Of a stretch of 64,000 bases of DNA, positions 34,071-42,062 are shown in pieces (position 1 is the stretch's first letter; every line of letters starts with the position of its first letter). Source of the DNA: a virus. The translations under genes and the position numbers were made by a program. The notes below the pieces were generated by a model. It was given only the letters and a program-made list of their open reading frames with translations, had not been told where the DNA came from and did no database searches. Location of the stretch: the IMG/VR virus record IMGVR_UViG_3300042379_000363, positions 1-64,000 of that record; one strand, written 5' to 3'.

Positions 34071-35205
34071 TACAACGACCTACTAACCCGTAACCTGTTT
34101 TAATTGTTCCGGTTCCAATAGGTGAATATACTTTGATTTTTTTATCATTATTTGGTGAATCAAATTGAACTGTGGTTCCCGCATTCGATAATTTATAAAT
34201 AACAAACTCTGTTCGCCCTTTTTTAATCATACCCGCCATAGCTTTTAACCCCGGTTCTATCTCACTACCCATTTTTTGATAACTACGTGAATTGGGGTCA
34301 TTCAATAATTGTTTAACCAAATCAGCATAATCTGTAACTGTTATCGTTAATATTTCACTACCTGAAACCGCAACCGGGTTAGTTTGACTTACCAAAGTTA
34401 AAAGATAAACATATAGTGGAGTATATTTCCAATCCGGGTATTTACTAACGTCACCCGTAATATACCCTGTGTCCGTTTCTATTTTACCCTGACTATCCAT
34501 AATAACCAATCTATCCGGAATCTGTCCCGGAGTAAATGTAACTTCCCCTTTACCTTCTAAAATCTCATCAGTTGTTACATAATCTAAATTAGGGTCCCCT
34601 TGACCAGCTTCAACATCTAAAACAAAATTACACTTTGAACCACTACCTGTGATAGTAAAGTTTACAAATTGCTCACCACTATATAATTTAATCTTATCAG
34701 GATTTTTATTATCACCTTTAGTCTTATCATATGGTGTTTTACCTAAAGATACTTGACTAACATCTGTAGGAACTTTAATAGTTAAAACACCATTTTTAAT
34801 TAAATCTTGAAATACTTCTTCAAAATACCCTTTCACAGAATTAGCTCTCGCCAATGCTAAACTACCCTTTTCTTCAAATCCTTTTGGATTCGTAACATTA
34901 GATTCCCCTGCAGTAATAGTTATAACAAAATTTTTACCACCATCATCCTTGATAAATTTATCAATTTGAGGTTTTAATGAAATTATTTTTGACTTAACAT
35001 TTGGAGAATCAACCTGACCATAAGCAAATTTATCACCAACATTTTGAACCGGAAAAGTAGTGTTAGTCGATTTTGATGTAGTTGTCGAATGATATTGGGG
35101 TTGAACAACCTGTTCTAACGTTAAATATTGTCGTTTTGTTGCACTCTCGTGAAGATTTAATATTCTACTTCTTTCCTCACTCGATATCTCAAATAAATTG
35201 TTCAT
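34063..35205 (-). CDS. OmpA-like virion protein with LHE leader
   Basis: 380 residues. Begins LFEISSEERSRILNLHE then SATKRQYL, an N-terminal leader ending in L-H-E, compatible with prohead-protease cutting. Residues 60-220 resemble an OmpA/MotB peptidoglycan-associated domain: IDKFIKDDGGKNFVITITAG then LALARANSVKGYFEEVF. The C-terminal half is a beta-rich domain of unknown kind. OmpA-like domains bind peptidoglycan, so the protein may help cross or anchor to the cell wall. No Sec signal is seen, which fits a virion protein rather than an outer-membrane one. It has its own TATTTATA element. Confidence 0.65.
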   Translation of the reverse strand: MNNLFEISSEERSRILNLHESATKRQYLTLEQVVQPQYHSTTTSKSTNTTFPVQNVGDKFAYGQVDSPNVKSKIISLKPQIDKFIKDDGGKNFVITITAGESNVTNPKGFEEKGSLALARANSVKGYFEEVFQDLIKNGVLTIKVPTDVSQVSLGKTPYDKTKGDNKNPDKIKLYSGEQFVNFTITGSGSKCNFVLDVEAGQGDPNLDYVTTDEILEGKGEVTFTPGQIPDRLVIMDSQGKIETDTGYITGDVSKYPDWKYTPLYVYLLTLVSQTNPVAVSGSEILTITVTDYADLVKQLLNDPNSRSYQKMGSEIEPGLKAMAGMIKKGRTEFVIYKLSNAGTTVQFDSPNNDKKIKVYSPIGTGTIKTGYGLVGRCIN

Positions 35206-35218
35206 ATTTTTCTTTTTA

Positions 35219-35226
35219 TATAAATA
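35219..35226 (-). promoter_or_regulatory. Putative late-promoter element (TATTTATA)
   Basis: 13 bases before ATG 35205. Confidence 0.5.
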
Positions 35227-35235
35227 CCTCAGTAT

Positions 35236-35916
35236 TTAAAAAACTTTATTTGATTTACGAATATTCTCCTCACCCCACATTGGTTGAAGGTTATCCAAAC
35301 ACCAACATCTCATAAATTCCTCGTCACCCATCTCTTGTATATCAAAAGATGTAATTGGTAGTTTATGGTCCACGTGCCAAATTCCATAGTTATCCCACGT
35401 CATATCATCCTTAAATTGTTTTTCTAAATGATTAATCAATTCCTCCGGACTATATTGTAGAACATCAAAGTAATGTCCATATTTGTCTACATTACTTTCT
35501 TTTAATACTGTCCATATTGCAGTTCTGAAATTGGTGATTAGTTTATAGAGGGGGTCAGTATCTTTACGATGTTTTTCATACTTACGTTTATATTCTCTAT
35601 GTTTATCAATATTTTTTTCTCTCCATTTTTGATGGTAATCATTTAGACGGTCTCTATTATCTTTTTGCCAATCAGAAAAATATTGTAATCGTTTTTCTCT
35701 ATTTTTAAGATAATGTCGTTTATCTGATTCAGATTTCCCACCCTTATATTTTCTACCGGAGATACCGACAATAGCACCATTTTCTTTTAATGTTCGTAAC
35801 ACAACTTGTTTGTTAATATTTAATTTTTCAGATATAGATGGAGAGCCTAACATCTCATCATTATATAATCTCAAAATTTCATCAACAACTGATTTTTCTA
35901 ATAGTATTTTCTTCAT
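35236..35916 (-). CDS. HNH endonuclease (free-standing, homing-like)
   Basis: 226 residues. N-terminal 45 residues form a probable helix-turn-helix (ILRLYNDEMLGSPSISEKLN), the middle is a very basic linker with repeated KNREKR/KNIDKH units, and the C-terminal part has the HNH core: WHVDHKLPITSF, then CLDNLQPMWGEENIRKSNK. Such genes are often selfish elements lying between essential phage genes, here just downstream of the capsid gene and beyond its terminator. It has its own TATTTATA element, four bases from the ATG. A role in packaging or recombination is possible, but homing is the common reading. Confidence 0.85.
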   Translation of the reverse strand: MKKILLEKSVVDEILRLYNDEMLGSPSISEKLNINKQVVLRTLKENGAIVGISGRKYKGGKSESDKRHYLKNREKRLQYFSDWQKDNRDRLNDYHQKWREKNIDKHREYKRKYEKHRKDTDPLYKLITNFRTAIWTVLKESNVDKYGHYFDVLQYSPEELINHLEKQFKDDMTWDNYGIWHVDHKLPITSFDIQEMGDEEFMRCWCLDNLQPMWGEENIRKSNKVF

Positions 35917-35920
35917 ATAT

Positions 35921-35928
35921 TATAAATA
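35921..35928 (-). promoter_or_regulatory. Putative late-promoter element (TATTTATA)
   Basis: Four bases before ATG 35916. If it is a promoter, the transcript must start at or next to the ATG (leaderless). Confidence 0.45.
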
Positions 35929-35964
35929 CAACCATAAACTTGATTGTTTACAAATATACATAAA

Positions 35965-35989
35965 AAAAAGGGACATATAGTCCCTTTTT
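35965..35989 (-). terminator. Terminator after the major capsid gene
   Basis: Ten-base perfect stem AAAAAGGGAC / GTCCCTTTTT with an ATATA loop, 22 bases after the capsid stop codon, with a T-run in minus sense. Confidence 0.9.
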
Positions 35990-36011
35990 GTTAAATATTT
36001 TAAGATTTTGA

Positions 36012-37883
36012 TTATCTCAATTCTCTTAAATCGAATGTTCTAACACCATCTACAGTAATTCTGCCGTAAAATCTATTATTCACCATCTTTTTCGCGTAAC
36101 GAGTCATTATACCTTTAATCGGTGTAAAGTTGAATGGGTTGTACATTGTAGGTGTTAATTGTAATGGTACATACGGAGCGTAGATGTATCCTGTATCAAG
36201 TAACGATGTTCCTTTGTGTCCAATTAACACTTGGTTAGCTGGGAAGTAAGGGTCACGATATACTTGGTAACGTCCTGCTAATGTTCCAACTCTTTCAATA
36301 CCCATATTATATTGGTCTTGTTCAGGTGAAGCATTAGATACGTGGAAGTATTCTAAGTCATCCATAATCGCTGAAACCTCAGAAGATACTACAATCCAGT
36401 TAGCTCCACCTCTTAAAGTAGATTTGTGGATTTGTGCTGACAATTGGTTAATTGCAGTAATCAAAGTTTGGTTCCAATCTTTTTGTGTATAGTTTGTTGT
36501 TGAAGAGATTCTTCTCCAACCATTGTAATCCCAACGTAAGTTCCATGCCGCACCTTTACGTAAATCTCTTAAGATTTCACGGTCGATTTCAGCCGCAACT
36601 TGTTCAGATAATAAAGCTGTTAATTCAGCCTCAGCATCGATGTTGTGGAAAGCTGCAACGTCTTGAGCTAACTCAGGAGACCATTGTGCTCTTAATTTTC
36701 TTTCTGTAACAGATACAGTAACTGAATCTAATTCGAAAGAAACCTCACCGATTTTATCTTCAAATTCCATATCAGCGTAACGTCTGTAAACAGCAGTAAA
36801 CCCAGTTGATGGTAATACTCCGATAGTTGTTCCTGTATAACCGTCTAATGTGTCACCACAAGAAGGACAAGTTGGACAAGATAAATCAACTTCTAAGTAG
36901 ATGATTCCTGCAGGAGAACAAGTATCATTGTAAGTACCGTTATTACCTGTAGTTGCAAATGATGTAGTTCCTCTTCCGTTTAATCCTGAAACGATACCTT
37001 CACCATATTGTTGAGTAACAACTCTAAACAATAATGAGTTTATTCCGGTAGACCCACTTACAACACTACAAGGTGATGTTGTTGAAGTCCATGCAGTTGT
37101 AGAATCACTGTAGATTCTTAAATCAGATAAGAAAGTTTCAGTATCAACTTCATTACCGTCTGGTCCGATTAATTTACCTGTACCAGCAGTTGTGAATCCT
37201 GATAATGCTACGATTACTTTTCTAATGTTTTTTCCATTGAATTGGTTAGCTAATGCAGTTGCGTCAGCAACAACTAAACTACCATTTGACCAAACCATAA
37301 CTGTTGTTGGTTTAGTAACTGCCGACCATTGTCCTTTAGAGTAGTCAAACAATCCTGGAGGGTCTAATTGACCTTCGTTTCCTTCATAGAATAAATCATA
37401 AAGATTTTTCTTGAATGCGTTTGCTCCTGTGTAACCAGCTCCTGATTGACCATCAGCCGCAGTTTGTCCATCAGCCGCACCAATTGGTCCGTAGTGAGTA
37501 CCACCACCTAATTGAGTTCCTAAGATAGTTTCTTGACCTGATTGGTAACCTTGAATTTTAGGTACGAAGAAGAACAATTTACCGATTGGTAAGTTCATAG
37601 CTTGTACTGATACGATTTCATTCGCAAGTAATTTAGAGAATACTCTTCTTACGATAGGGAATACAACCGTTTCGAATGAACCGTTTGAACCTTCACCTGT
37701 AGCTTCGTTTATTAAGAAAGACGCTTGGTTCTCATATAACTGAGCTACGTTTTCTCTCATGTGTCCTTTAAGACCTTCTAGGAATCCTAATTTATCCCAT
37801 TTGTTGATTGTGTCTTCTTTGATAACTTTAAGGTGTTTTAACCCGATGTTACCAACTAATCCTGATTCTAATAATGCTCCCAT
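36012..37883 (-). CDS. Major capsid protein (T4 gp23-like)
   Basis: 623 residues, longer than T4 gp23 (521). N-terminal 60 residues are an acidic/helical prosegment ending FLINE, then ATGEGSNGSF; T4 gp23 is cut after Glu65, so cutting after Glu60 is likely. FPIVRRVFSKLLANEIVSVQ is the typical start of the HK97-fold core. Residues 380-620 (ADMEFEDKIGEVSFELDS, RKGAAWNLRWDY, YFPANQVLIGHKG) carry the conserved core and C-terminal region. About 100 residues more than T4 are spread in the middle, with Cys at 272, 322, 336, 339 and 342 (CPTCPSC). It follows the scaffold gene and ends at a strong terminator, as fits a highly expressed gene. Confidence 0.92.
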   Translation of the reverse strand: MGALLESGLVGNIGLKHLKVIKEDTINKWDKLGFLEGLKGHMRENVAQLYENQASFLINEATGEGSNGSFETVVFPIVRRVFSKLLANEIVSVQAMNLPIGKLFFFVPKIQGYQSGQETILGTQLGGGTHYGPIGAADGQTAADGQSGAGYTGANAFKKNLYDLFYEGNEGQLDPPGLFDYSKGQWSAVTKPTTVMVWSNGSLVVADATALANQFNGKNIRKVIVALSGFTTAGTGKLIGPDGNEVDTETFLSDLRIYSDSTTAWTSTTSPCSVVSGSTGINSLLFRVVTQQYGEGIVSGLNGRGTTSFATTGNNGTYNDTCSPAGIIYLEVDLSCPTCPSCGDTLDGYTGTTIGVLPSTGFTAVYRRYADMEFEDKIGEVSFELDSVTVSVTERKLRAQWSPELAQDVAAFHNIDAEAELTALLSEQVAAEIDREILRDLRKGAAWNLRWDYNGWRRISSTTNYTQKDWNQTLITAINQLSAQIHKSTLRGGANWIVVSSEVSAIMDDLEYFHVSNASPEQDQYNMGIERVGTLAGRYQVYRDPYFPANQVLIGHKGTSLLDTGYIYAPYVPLQLTPTMYNPFNFTPIKGIMTRYAKKMVNNRFYGRITVDGVRTFDLRELR

Positions 37884-37915
37884 TTTTTTTGGTTTTTATT
37901 AATTTTAATTTATTT

Positions 37916-39427
37916 TTATTTTATTTTTGCCATTAAATCTTTCATTCTTAAGAACTGTGGATTCTCATATGTTTTTGATTCAAGTAAGTTAACCGCTCCT
38001 GTAGAAGGTGATTTTGCGATTGTTCTTTCAATTGACTCGTTCATAGTTTGAGTTTTAGTTCCTGAGGATAATTCATTTTTAACGACCTGATATAGATTTT
38101 TAGATTCTTTGATAGTTTCAACACCATCAAATCTTCTTAAAATGTTAATTTTTTCTTGTTTTGATGTTGAATGTTCAGTGAACAAACGTGTAGCGTAAGC
38201 CAAGTTTGAATTGAAGATTGCAACCTCGTTTAATTTACTTCTGAAAACATTAAGTGCTTTTCTGTATTCTTCGTTTTTTTCTCTAAGAACTTGTAACTCT
38301 GAATTAGTGTTACTTTCTTTGATAGCAGTATTAAAACTTGAATGAGCTCTTGGTTTTGGTAAACCACCTTTTCTAAAGTTAGACCCTGAACCTAAAGTTC
38401 TTACAGCCTCTTTTGTCTCTTCTTTTTTACCTTCAACTTTTTTAACCATTGGTTTTCTAGTTGAACCTTCTTTTGTTTCAGTTTTCTTAACAACTTTGTT
38501 TGTTCCTAATTTAGTTCCTGAATTTTCACCTTCTTTATACTCGAATTTCGCTTTACCTGTTCCTACAGATTTTGGAGCCTCTTTCATTTTAGTTTTAAAT
38601 CCTGTTCCTTGATTAGGTGATTTGTTAAATTTAAATTTTGATTGATTACCCATCCCAACACCTTTTGGTTTGATAGACATTTTAGCTTCAGTAATAGATT
38701 CATCATCCATTTCTTCTTCACCTAATTCTTCTTCGTCTTCTTCATCCATTTCGATTTCATAAACGATTTCTTCATCGTCCATATCATCAGATTCGTCAAA
38801 CTCTTCAAAATCAAATTCCACTTCGTCTTCGTCTTCATCATCAGAACCGAACATTCTCTCAACGATTGATTCAATAGATTCGTCACCCATCTCATCTTCT
38901 TCAAGTTCTTCGTCCCATTCTTCAGACATTTCAAATTCTTCTTCTTCACTTTCACCAACAATCATATACTCTTTACCGGTTTCCTCATCTTTAAGGTGAG
39001 TGTTTCCTTTGTCGTCTTTTGTTACGACAATGTTGTCATCCGGACCCATAAGTTGAAATACTCTAAGTACTTCTTCATCGTCTGCGTCAGTTAAGTCAAT
39101 AGTGTCTTCCTCGTCGTCCATATCTTCTTCGTCACCAAAGTCCATATCTTCTTCGTCATCAGTATCATCAGTATCCATTTCATCACCTTCTTCATCTGAA
39201 TCATCACCCATATCAATATCGGCAATATCATCAGAACCCATAGGTTCATCCACTTCAACGTCATCAGGGTTAATCTCGTCTTGTTCAGTTAGAGATTCTT
39301 TTACTAGGTCTTTGATTTCTTGTTTCATTGTAGAAGCAAGTATTCCTTTTGCATTTTCAGCTACCGCTTCTTCCAAGTTTTTCATTTGGATGATAGCCTC
39401 TTCAACTAAAGATTTTTCTTTTGCCAT
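37916..39427 (-). CDS. Prohead core scaffold protein (gp22 position)
   Basis: 503 residues. Residues 1-50 helical; 50-245 extremely acidic (runs of Asp/Glu, for example DDEEDMDFGDEEDMDDEED); 250-350 basic, Lys/Gly/Thr-rich; 370-500 helical coiled-coil type ending FLRMKDLMAKIK. It lies between the prohead protease and capsid genes, exactly where T4 has gp22, and the helical, cleavable, charged character is that of a scaffold core. Several (L/I)xE-like sites occur. The acid block is much longer than in T4 gp22. It is preceded by two TATTTATA-type elements. Confidence 0.8.
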   Translation of the reverse strand: MAKEKSLVEEAIIQMKNLEEAVAENAKGILASTMKQEIKDLVKESLTEQDEINPDDVEVDEPMGSDDIADIDMGDDSDEEGDEMDTDDTDDEEDMDFGDEEDMDDEEDTIDLTDADDEEVLRVFQLMGPDDNIVVTKDDKGNTHLKDEETGKEYMIVGESEEEEFEMSEEWDEELEEDEMGDESIESIVERMFGSDDEDEDEVEFDFEEFDESDDMDDEEIVYEIEMDEEDEEELGEEEMDDESITEAKMSIKPKGVGMGNQSKFKFNKSPNQGTGFKTKMKEAPKSVGTGKAKFEYKEGENSGTKLGTNKVVKKTETKEGSTRKPMVKKVEGKKEETKEAVRTLGSGSNFRKGGLPKPRAHSSFNTAIKESNTNSELQVLREKNEEYRKALNVFRSKLNEVAIFNSNLAYATRLFTEHSTSKQEKINILRRFDGVETIKESKNLYQVVKNELSSGTKTQTMNESIERTIAKSPSTGAVNLLESKTYENPQFLRMKDLMAKIK

Positions 39428-39450
39428 TTCGTTTTGTTGTTATTTTAATA

Positions 39451-39458
39451 TATAAATA
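39451..39458 (-). promoter_or_regulatory. Putative late-promoter element (TATTTATA)
   Basis: 23 bases before the scaffold ATG 39427. Likely drives scaffold and capsid genes. Confidence 0.55.
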
Positions 39459-39516
39459 TCTCCTAATTCAAAAAAAGTTTAAAATTTACTTAAATTGAGT
39501 TAGGTTTTTATACATT

Positions 39517-39524
39517 GATAAATA
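39517..39524 (-). promoter_or_regulatory. Second upstream late-promoter-like element (TATTTATC)
   Basis: 90 bases before the scaffold gene and one base before a nine-codon mini-reading frame (39486-39515). Tandem with 39451-39458. Confidence 0.4.
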
Positions 39525-39548
39525 TCTCCAAAAAATAAAAAGCATAAA

Positions 39549-39573
39549 AAAAGAGGACTATATGTCCTCTTTT
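39549..39573 (-). terminator. Terminator after the DUF4494 gene
   Basis: Ten-base stem AAAAGAGGAC / GTCCTCTTTT with a TATAT loop; T-run in minus sense. Loop and stem top resemble the terminator after the capsid gene. Confidence 0.88.
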
Positions 39574-39594
39574 ACTTAATAATTAAAAATTTAA

Positions 39595-39804
39595 CTACTC
39601 AATTACTTCATCAATTTTACTTTCTACAATAGCGGTAATTCTCCACTCCATTGTATAATGTTCAAAAACTTTGGTAACTTTCGCCTCAACATCAGTAGGG
39701 TTGTAACCACTTACTAATTTTTCTTCTCTTAATTTTTTAATCTTACCTGATGCCTCATCAACTGAGTCCAAGGTAACTTTTGCGATAAAATACTTTTCTT
39801 CCAT
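39595..39804 (-). CDS. DUF4494-like small protein
   Basis: 69 residues. YFIAKVTLDS, KKLREEKLVSGYNPTDVEAK and MEWRITAIVESKIDEVIE follow the pattern of DUF4494, a small domain found mostly in Bacteroidota and their phages, of unknown function. Fourteen bases separate it from the prohead protease gene, so the two are co-transcribed; a terminator follows. Confidence 0.75.
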   Translation of the reverse strand: MEEKYFIAKVTLDSVDEASGKIKKLREEKLVSGYNPTDVEAKVTKVFEHYTMEWRITAIVESKIDEVIE

Positions 39805-39818
39805 TTTGTTTTTTTTTA

Positions 39819-40544
39819 TTAGTAACCCAAATAATCGTTTAATTTTTTCATTAAGTCAAGCGATTTATTTCCGGAATCACCAACGTGTCTCTCAACACTC
39901 ATTTTTTTCTCTTCTTCTAAGTTCTCATCGTATAGTTGTTTATCCTCTTTATTTAAGAATAGATACGCTCCCGGGGTTGATGGTGATGATACTAAATCAA
40001 AACAGATTAATTCAAAATCGTCTTGAACTTCATTTTGTTCACCAATCTTTTTAAGGGAACCTACACCTCTTGATGAGATACCTAATGTAACTCCTTGTCT
40101 TAGGTAGTTAGCTGCTAAGTCACCTTTGGTTGAACAAATACCACTTTCGTGATATCCCGGTGATGTAAGTAGTTTTATTTTACCCATTAGGACATTACCT
40201 TCCCACCATACTTCGGTGATTGCGTGAGAAACTCTATCTAAATCGATTAAAGATGATTCCGGGTGATTTAACTCGGATAGGGCTGTTCCCTTTTTAATCA
40301 TTTTTTTATAATTCTCCGCCTCTCTTTTTAATATACGTTCAGGATATAATCTACCATTTCTATTAGGGGTATCATATTTTTGTAATACGGCATAAAACTC
40401 AATTGGTTTAGTGTGGTCAAGAGTTTCGCTAGATTCTCTAATTAATGTTTCGTTACGATTATCATTTGGGTTAATATACCCAGCATCGTATTCAACTAAT
40501 ATACCTTTCCCTGATTCACTTGGTTGTAATATTCTTAAATTCAT
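39819..40544 (-). CDS. Prohead protease (T4 gp21-like)
   Basis: 241 residues. Family signatures: YDTPNRNGRLYPERIL, the catalytic His in ELNHPESS, the catalytic Ser in LGISSRGVGS and FDLVSSPSTPGAYLF. This is the S80-type serine protease that T4-type phages pack in the prohead; it cuts after Glu in (L/I)xE sites and then itself. Position between portal and scaffold/capsid matches T4. Likely substrates here are the capsid protein, the scaffold and the leader-bearing internal proteins. A TATTTATA element lies 15 bases upstream. Confidence 0.93.
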   Translation of the reverse strand: MNLRILQPSESGKGILVEYDAGYINPNDNRNETLIRESSETLDHTKPIEFYAVLQKYDTPNRNGRLYPERILKREAENYKKMIKKGTALSELNHPESSLIDLDRVSHAITEVWWEGNVLMGKIKLLTSPGYHESGICSTKGDLAANYLRQGVTLGISSRGVGSLKKIGEQNEVQDDFELICFDLVSSPSTPGAYLFLNKEDKQLYDENLEEEKKMSVERHVGDSGNKSLDLMKKLNDYLGY

Positions 40545-40559
40545 TTTGAATGTTTTATT

Positions 40560-40567
40560 TATAAATA
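40560..40567 (-). promoter_or_regulatory. Putative late-promoter element (TATTTATA)
   Basis: 15 bases before the prohead protease ATG, part of the palindrome TATTTATAAATA. Confidence 0.55.
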
Positions 40568-41038
40568 TTAAACATTCTCGGTTTGTAACAATTCTTCTGT
40601 GATTTTACTGTTTTTGGTTAGATAAAAGTTAAAATTTTCATTATCTAAAAAATTATCTTTAAAAATTTGTTTTGTTATTTGTTGTAATGATTCTTTTATT
40701 TCGTTACATTTGAAATCCAAATCTTCTTGTATTAAATAAAAATTTATTTCAAGGTTCATAAACGATTTTTTGTTTAGATTGAGTCCGCTGGACCTTAAAT
40801 CTAAGTCTACAATAAATTTGTCGTTGAATATATCTTTGTTTATTGACTCGTAGATTGAGTGTTTAATACTCCTACTTAGGTTAAGAACTGTTCTTGTCCA
40901 ATTATCACATTCGTATATTGGTTCAACCCAAGTTTGGATGTTTAAGTAAAGTGATTTAAGTTTGATTGAGTCTACCGTTCCATAAACAATCTTCGCTGTT
41001 TTGAACCCGTGTAGTAGAGAAGTTTTTCCCTTTTTCAT
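40568..41038 (-). CDS. Unknown protein in the gp67/gp68 position (156 aa)
   Basis: 156 residues, mixed alpha/beta, with a hydrophobic centre (KSFMNLEINFYLIQEDLDF). No family recognised. In T4 the prohead core genes 67 and 68 lie between portal and protease, and this gene has the same place, but sequence likeness cannot be shown by eye. It ends 23 bases before the protease ATG, with the protease promoter element in the gap. Confidence 0.7.
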   Translation of the reverse strand: MKKGKTSLLHGFKTAKIVYGTVDSIKLKSLYLNIQTWVEPIYECDNWTRTVLNLSRSIKHSIYESINKDIFNDKFIVDLDLRSSGLNLNKKSFMNLEINFYLIQEDLDFKCNEIKESLQQITKQIFKDNFLDNENFNFYLTKNSKITEELLQTENV

Positions 41039-41110
41039 TAATTTTCATATTTTCCTGTTTATTTTTAAAAATAATAGGTGTTTTTATGGGTAATGTCAAA
41101 ACTTTTTTGT

Positions 41111-41120
41111 AGGAGGGAGA
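41111..41120 (+). promoter_or_regulatory. Strong Shine-Dalgarno before bS21, with start-stop ATGTAG
   Basis: AGGAGGGAGA contains AGGAGG, a full match to the anti-Shine-Dalgarno of 16S rRNA. Other genes here lack such a site; the one similar sequence (near 49600) is coding sequence. An ATG at 41124, seven bases on, is directly followed by TAG; the true bS21 ATG is at 41133. Confidence 0.8.
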
Positions 41121-41132
41121 TATATGTAGTAT

Positions 41133-41327
41133 ATGCTAATAGTAAAATTAAATAATCACATTACGATTGAGAAAGCTCTAAAACTCTATAAAAGTAAAGT
41201 AATTAAAACCCGTCAAAGCTCTGAATTATCAAAACGAAAAGAATTTAAAAAACCATCAGTAATTAAACGTGATGGTCTTTCAAAAGCTAAGTATGTTCAG
41301 AAAAAATTTAAATCAGACGATAATTAA
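41133..41327 (+). CDS. rpsU: Ribosomal protein bS21
   Basis: 64 residues. MLIVKLNNHITIEKALKLYK followed by SKVIKTRQSSELSKRKEFKK and PSVIKRDGLSKAKYVQKK aligns along its length with flavobacterial bS21 (helix-loop-helix, conserved KPSV.KR). bS21 sits by the 16S 3' end and influences mRNA choice. Several large phages carry it, and expression has been linked to late infection. The gene is alone on the plus strand within the minus-strand head operon and convergent with the next gene, overlapping its end by four bases. Its strong Shine-Dalgarno in a phage that otherwise lacks them resembles the reported rpsU autoregulation in Bacteroidota. Confidence 0.88.
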   Translation: MLIVKLNNHITIEKALKLYKSKVIKTRQSSELSKRKEFKKPSVIKRDGLSKAKYVQKKFKSDDN

Positions 41328-42040
41328 AGATTTTCTTTAAGGTTTTTAAGTTTGAAGTACGTAAGTTTGTCGTATTTTTCAGAAATTACTTTTGAGATAG
41401 TATCCTCAATTCTTATTTGCATTGTTGAATCAGTGCTAGCATTCTTCATTTCCGTTAGTTTCGTAACTACACCTTCTTTAAGTGTAACGTATTTTTCATT
41501 CAATGTTGAATCATCTTCAGACAATAAAGACATTAATTCTTTTTTGTCAGATTCAGTTAAACCATCAATATAACTTTTAATAGTTTTGTTTGCAACACTT
41601 ACCATTGTTGTTAACGGTAAATCAATCCCTTCTGTTTTCACCACCGGTAATTTTCTAAGAGATTCTGACAGAATGTTTCTACATTTAATTTTAGATTCAA
41701 TCGTTAATATATCTGAAGAAAACAACGTATCGATAGTCTCATATTGATTCTCTATCTGTTTATTACCAACCCAAGATTTTATTTTATTTAAATCAGATTG
41801 CTTGATTTTATTGATTGTGTTCTCATACATTTTAATACTTTCGTTAATAAACTCTCTGGCGTAAGATTCACTTAATGCTTTTGGAGAATTTAATTCATCG
41901 TATAAATAAAATAATTTACTTATGTTTTTGTTTTCTAAAACATATTTTTTGAAATTTTTTATTTCGTCTTTAAATGTGTCGTTAGCGTATGATTCTAACA
42001 ACACTCTTTCTATTTTTGTTTTTAATATACCGAAGTTCAT
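41324..42040 (-). CDS. Putative prohead core/internal protein (238 aa)
   Basis: 238 residues, helical throughout. The start FGILKTKIERVLLE then SYAND is an amphipathic leader ending in L-L-E, a prohead-protease consensus, and later LSES and ILSES segments also match. Position between portal and protease, together with helical content, suggests a prohead core component or an internal head protein. I do not recognise a family. A TATTTATA element lies 13 bases upstream. Confidence 0.68.
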   Translation of the reverse strand: MNFGILKTKIERVLLESYANDTFKDEIKNFKKYVLENKNISKLFYLYDELNSPKALSESYAREFINESIKMYENTINKIKQSDLNKIKSWVGNKQIENQYETIDTLFSSDILTIESKIKCRNILSESLRKLPVVKTEGIDLPLTTMVSVANKTIKSYIDGLTESDKKELMSLLSEDDSTLNEKYVTLKEGVVTKLTEMKNASTDSTMQIRIEDTISKVISEKYDKLTYFKLKNLKENL

Positions 42041-42053
42041 AAGTTTTTTTATT

Positions 42054-42061
42054 TATAAATA
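42054..42061 (-). promoter_or_regulatory. Putative late-promoter element (TATTTATA)
   Basis: 13 bases before ATG 42040, in the palindrome TATTTATAAATA; it overlaps the gap after the portal gene. Confidence 0.55.
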
Positions 42062-42062
42062 T

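Noticed and set aside
39102-39455. Ser-rich plus-strand frame
   Set aside because: Antisense of the Asp/Glu-rich block of the scaffold gene; Ser codons are the complement of the acidic codons.
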